A program made the translations under genes and the position numbers. The notes beneath the pieces are model-generated. The model worked only from the letters and a program-made list of their open reading frames with translations, was not told the origin of the DNA and did no database searches. Below are positions 6,219-7,899 of a stretch of DNA of 7,899 nt, piece by piece (within the stretch, counting starts at the first letter, position 1; each line of letters opens with the position of its first letter). The stretch covers positions 1 through 7,899 of the forward strand of contig URZB01000065.1 of assembly GCA_900552295.1 (NCBI GenBank). The letters run 5' to 3'. This DNA is from an uncultured Collinsella sp. GTDB taxonomy: Bacteria; Actinomycetota; Coriobacteriia; Coriobacteriales; Coriobacteriaceae.

Positions 6219-6224
6219 GTATAT
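6219..6224 (-). promoter_or_regulatory. Candidate -10 of the LacI-type gene
   Basis: TATACT on the minus strand is a five-of-six -10 match about 67 bp upstream of the start codon. The hexamer 17 bp further upstream (CGTATT) is a poor -35, so the assignment is tentative. Confidence 0.3.
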
Positions 6225-6263
6225 CCAACGCCTCCCCCGCAATACGCTCACCACCCAAAACCT

Positions 6264-6296
6264 ACCGTTCACCGACAATTCCACGTCCCCGAACGG
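6264..6296. promoter_or_regulatory. ACCGTTCA / CCGAACGG inverted elements upstream of the LacI-type gene
   Basis: ACCGTTCACCG at 6264-6274 matches the ACCGTTYACGG box found upstream of lacA and lacF at ten of eleven positions. CCGAACGG at 6289-6296 contains the same core inverted (CCGTTC against GAACGG, 20 bp between). It lacks the 21-bp direct phasing of the other two sites, so membership in the same regulon is less certain. Confidence 0.35.
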
Positions 6297-6309
6297 CTTT
6301 TGTCGCCCA

Positions 6310-6327
6310 AATGTTAACGTTGCCATT
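6310..6327. promoter_or_regulatory. LacI-family operator candidate O1
   Basis: AATGTTAACGTTGCCATT fits AATG-N2-AACGTT-N2-CATT, a palindrome centred on CG as is typical for LacI/GalR operators. Its reverse complement differs from O2 (6430-6447) at only one of 18 positions. The centres are 120 bp apart. It lies on the regulator-gene side of the divergent region. Confidence 0.7.
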
Positions 6328-6416
6328 GTGCAAACACAGAGCCACCGGGCGGCTCAAACGTTTACGCATAAGGAATCGATGGTTCGCAGGCACAGGAACC
6401 ACCGGTTCGCGTCGTT

Positions 6417-6431
6417 TTTTGTGTCACAAAA
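6417..6431. promoter_or_regulatory. Perfect palindrome TTTTGTG-T-CACAAAA
   Basis: TTTTGTG (6417-6423) and CACAAAA (6425-6431) are perfect inverted repeats around one T. It directly abuts and partly shares bases with O2 (6427-6450), so two DNA-binding proteins could compete here. It vaguely recalls CRP-like TGTG/CACA sites but the spacing is too short for a standard CRP site. Confidence 0.4.
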
Positions 6432-6450
6432 TGGCAACGTCAACATTTTG
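6427..6450. promoter_or_regulatory. LacI-family operator candidate O2 at the lacE promoter
   Basis: The 18-bp core AATGGCAACGTCAACATT (6430-6447) is the near-exact inverse of O1. The flanks extend symmetry to CAAAATG (6427-6433) and CATTTTG (6444-6450) around a CG centre at 6438/6439. It overlaps the candidate lacE -35, so binding would block lacE transcription. Together with O1 it could support a repression loop. Confidence 0.7.
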
Positions 6451-6475
6451 GCAACCGAACGTCAAAAGCTACCAT
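6448..6475 (+). promoter_or_regulatory. Candidate lacE promoter
   Basis: TTGGCA (6448-6453) and TACCAT (6470-6475) are 16 bp apart, with the -10 about 33 bp before the lacE start. The match is modest, but the position just after O2 and a short leader make it plausible. Confidence 0.4.
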
Positions 6476-6508
6476 CGTTGCTAACCCACCGACTCTTAGG
6501 AGCATTGC

Positions 6509-7899
6509 ATGGAGCAACTCATCGCCATCATCGAAAAGGGCCAGCCCTTTTTCAACGCGATCGCCCGCAACAAGTACCTCAAGGCGATCCGCGACGGCTT
6601 TATCTCCGTCATCCCCATCATCATCTTCTCGTCCATCTTCTGCCTGGTAGCCTCGGTCCCCAACATCTGGGGTTTCTATTGGCCCGATGACATCAACAAC
6701 GCCCTGTGGAAGTGCTACAACTACTCCATGGGCATCCTGGCCATCGCCTGTGCCGCCACCACGGCCAAGCACTTCGCCGACGCCCAGAACCGCGACCTGC
6801 CCAAGAACAACCAGATCAACTTTATCTCGTGCATGTGCGCGGCCATCATCGGCTTCTTGCTCCTTTCGAGCGACACCATCGCCACGGACGCTGCCAGCGG
6901 CTTCACCACCACCTACCTTGGTTCCAAGGGCCTGCTGACCGCCTTTATCGCTGCGTTTGCGACCGGCATCATCTACAAGTTCTTCATTAAGCGCAACATC
7001 ACCGTCAAGATGCCCGAGCAGGTTCCGCCCAACATCTCGCAGACCTTTAAGGACATCATCCCCTTCTCCGTCTGCATTGCCGTCTTTTGGGTCTTTGACA
7101 TCGTCTTCCGTGCTGCCTTTGGCTTCTGCTTTGCCCAGGGCGTCATCCAGGTGTTCCAGCCCCTGTTCACCGCTGCCGACGGCTACATCGGCCTCGCTGT
7201 GATCTACGGCGCCATGAGTCTGTTCTGGTTCGTCGGCGTCCACGGCCCCTCGATCGTCGAGCCCGCCATCGCCGCCGCTCTCGTTGCCAACATGACCGAC
7301 AACCTGGCTGCGTTCCAGGCTGGCCAGCACGCTTCCGCTGTCCTGACCCAGGGTGCCCAGTACTTCGTCGTCTGCATGGGCGGCACCGGCGCCACGCTTG
7401 TCCTGGTCTTTATGTTCTGCTTCCTGGCCAAGTCCCAGGAGATGCGCGCCGTCGGTAAGGCCGCTATCGTCCCGGTCTGCTTTGCCGTCAACGAGCCGCT
7501 GCTGTTCGCCGCGCCCATCGTGCTCAACCCCGTCTTCTTTGTCCCGTTTGTCTTTGCCCCGATCGCCAACATCTGGATTCTCAAGATCTTTATCGACTTC
7601 TTGGGCATGAACGGCTTTATGTACACCCTGCCCTGGACTGTCCCCGGCCCCATCGGCACCATCATGGGCCTGGGCTTCCAGCCGCTCGCCTTTGTGATGC
7701 TCGCCCTTATCCTGGTCGTCGACTTCGTTCTGTACTACCCGTTCTTCCGTGCCTACGACGCCCAGAAGTGCGCCGAGGAGGCCGAGATTTCCCAAGAGGA
7801 GCTCGCCGCCAAGAACGCCGAGAAGGCCGCCAAGCTCAGCGATGCCTTCCAGGGCAAGGCTGACGCCAAGAGCGTTGCCGCCGGCGCTGCTGCCGAGGC
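6509..7899 (+). CDS. lacE: PTS lactose-specific permease LacE, IIC domain, 3' end cut by window edge
   Basis: This membrane permease carries lactose or a related beta-galactoside into the cell and phosphorylates it. The 463 visible codons, open to the window edge, cover the whole IIC domain. They start MEQLIAIIEKGQPFFNAIAR, very close to staphylococcal LacE. Many hydrophobic helices are visible, with the substrate-site signature FVGVHGPSIVEPAI at 241-254 (His245, Glu251), AVNEPLLFAAPIVLNPVFF at 326-344 (Glu329), and LPWTVPGPIGTIMGLGF at 374-390. Residues ~418-463 form a charged, Ala-rich tether. In LacE such a tether links IIC to a C-terminal IIB domain, which should begin beyond the window. 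AGGAG at 6498-6502, six bases upstream, supports the ATG. It is divergent from the LacI-type gene. A cellobiose-type IIC is the alternative, but the linker and neighbours argue for LacE. Confidence 0.93.
   Translation, partial: MEQLIAIIEKGQPFFNAIARNKYLKAIRDGFISVIPIIIFSSIFCLVASVPNIWGFYWPDDINNALWKCYNYSMGILAIACAATTAKHFADAQNRDLPKNNQINFISCMCAAIIGFLLLSSDTIATDAASGFTTTYLGSKGLLTAFIAAFATGIIYKFFIKRNITVKMPEQVPPNISQTFKDIIPFSVCIAVFWVFDIVFRAAFGFCFAQGVIQVFQPLFTAADGYIGLAVIYGAMSLFWFVGVHGPSIVEPAIAAALVANMTDNLAAFQAGQHASAVLTQGAQYFVVCMGGTGATLVLVFMFCFLAKSQEMRAVGKAAIVPVCFAVNEPLLFAAPIVLNPVFFVPFVFAPIANIWILKIFIDFLGMNGFMYTLPWTVPGPIGTIMGLGFQPLAFVMLALILVVDFVLYYPFFRAYDAQKCAEEAEISQEELAAKNAEKAAKLSDAFQGKADAKSVAAGAAAE

Noticed and set aside
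5523..6690. Overlapping plus-strand frames (5523-6317 and 5875-6690) through the regulator gene, the divergent promoters and the lacE 5' end
   Set aside because: They cover the LacI helix-turn-helix gene in antisense, the operator region and lacE out of frame. None shows a family motif or a ribosome site.
6440..7795. 451-codon open frame antisense to lacE, rich in Asp, Glu, Gly and Lys
   Set aside because: It mirrors lacE codons: strong G/C third positions on the plus strand suppress stops on the opposite strand. It has low complexity, no family resemblance and no ribosome site, whereas lacE is a clear homologue in the plus frame.
1..7899. CRISPR array, tRNA, rRNA, phage or defence genes
   Set aside because: No regularly spaced repeats, cloverleaf-like sequences, rRNA blocks or phage/defence proteins were seen. 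All large coding regions fit the sugar locus except one membrane protein.

Overview
This window is most of a lactose/galactose utilisation locus of the tagatose-6-phosphate type. Seven of its eight genes can be assigned by protein similarity recognised by eye. The DNA is GC-rich with strong G/C preference at third codon positions. Together with the gene content, this suggests a gut actinobacterium of the Coriobacteriia, most likely Collinsella. That placement is inference, because no rRNA or marker gene is present. The pathway itself is best known from low-GC Firmicutes (staphylococci, lactococci, streptococci).

Layout. Bases 1-2986 (minus strand) carry lacA-lacB-lacX-lacC: the two galactose-6-phosphate isomerase subunits, an aldose 1-epimerase and tagatose-6-phosphate kinase. 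lacC runs off the left edge with only a few codons missing. Bases 2987-3295 hold the lacA promoter region, rich in TGTTC/GAACA elements, and the terminator of the next gene. Bases 3296-4309 (minus) encode an unrecognised multi-pass membrane protein. Bases 4310-4594 hold its promoter, a 13-bp direct repeat, a long REP-like hairpin and the lacF terminator. Bases 4595-4933 (minus) are lacF (PTS IIA). Bases 5148-6152 (minus) are a LacI-family regulator. Bases 6153-6508 are a regulatory region between divergent genes. Bases 6509-7899 (plus) are the IIC domain of lacE, cut by the right edge just where a IIB domain would be expected.

How it works together (inference from known families). LacE and LacF import lactose or a related galactoside and phosphorylate it. 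A 6-phospho-beta-galactosidase, not in the window, would release galactose-6-phosphate. LacAB converts this to tagatose-6-phosphate and LacC phosphorylates it to the 1,6-bisphosphate. An aldolase (LacD), also not in the window, would cleave that product. The epimerase interconverts sugar anomers.

Regulation looks two-layered. A pair of near-identical CG-centred palindromes 120 bp apart lies between the LacI-type gene and lacE and suits that repressor. A different composite element lies upstream of both lacA and lacF: TTGTTC, then ACCGTTYACGG, then ACCGTTY in 21-bp steps, plus TGTTCG-N4-TGTTCA. It suggests a second regulator that is not encoded here.
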